This document shows positions 5,395 through 5,427 of a stretch of DNA of 5,427 nt, one piece after another (position 1 is the first letter of the stretch; every line of letters begins with the position of its first letter). Under the pieces are notes generated by a model that was given only the letters and a program-made list of their open reading frames with translations, was not told the DNA's origin and did not search any database. The stretch comes from Thermaerobacter marianensis (GTDB taxonomy: Bacteria > Bacillota > Sulfobacillia > DYIH01 > DYIG01), in assembly GCA_020723725.1 (NCBI GenBank), contig DYIG01000116.1, forward strand, positions 1 through 5,427, given 5' to 3'. A program made the translations under genes and the position numbers.

Positions 5395-5427
5395 AACCAC
5401 TTCCGACAAACTTGCGGAGGTGGTTTT
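5395..5427 (+). terminator. Intrinsic terminator at the right edge
   Basis: AACCACTTCCG (5395-5405) pairs with CGGAGGTGGTT (5415-5425) through eleven positions, one a U-G wobble, around a nine-base loop. At least four T residues end the window (5424-5427). It lies 35 bases after the TAG that ends the decayed gene and would stop rightward transcription from hicAB and that gene. The T tract is cut by the window edge. Confidence 0.6.

Noticed and set aside
1..5427. CRISPR arrays, insertion sequences and riboswitches
   Set aside because: I saw no regularly spaced long repeats, no transposase gene or terminal inverted repeats, and no recognisable riboswitch core on either strand.

Overview
The window joins two different pieces of a bacterial chromosome. 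Positions 1 to about 3990 hold the start of a division and cell-wall (dcw) cluster on the minus strand, read right to left: mraZ, a possible 54-residue small gene, rsmH (mraW), an ftsL-like gene, and the first 525 codons of a class B penicillin-binding protein that runs off the left edge. The order, the tight packing and the style of the FtsL, RsmH and MraZ proteins suggest a moderately GC-rich, endospore-forming Firmicute (Peptococcaceae, Desulfotomaculum or Moorella type). That placement is inference from gene order and sequence style, not from a search.

From about 3806 to 4415 there is no credible gene. Next to mraZ lie ten-base-phased repeats that look like MraZ operator boxes, and a weak candidate promoter. 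At 4110-4158 is a minus-strand tRNA 3' fragment: CCA end, acceptor strand, perfect T arm, variable loop and a degraded anticodon arm, with no D arm or 5' half. This is the usual leftover of an element that integrated into a tRNA gene. Its orientation puts the old chromosome on the left (dcw side) and foreign DNA on the right. Three GGCACAC repeats and a perfect 15-base palindrome lie just inside the presumed element end.

The right part (about 4160-5427) is accessory and on the plus strand. It carries a compact hicA-hicB toxin-antitoxin pair with its own extended -10 promoter. Next comes a hairpin with an A tract on its left, which reads as a terminator for leftward transcription. The last gene is of unknown function and is visibly broken: an 11-base tandem duplication and a one-base loss split it over three reading frames. 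Removing the duplication joins the first two frames. A TAG codon then ends the readable frame, and a strong rightward terminator hairpin sits at the window edge.

The dcw genes form one translationally linked unit. MraZ probably controls its own operon, RsmH methylates 16S rRNA, and FtsL and the PBP belong to the septal peptidoglycan machine. The hicAB pair is a stability or stress module carried by the inserted DNA. I found no clear new multi-gene system. The points most worth checking are the att-like tRNA fragment, the decayed gene, the small gene between mraZ and rsmH, and the MraZ boxes.
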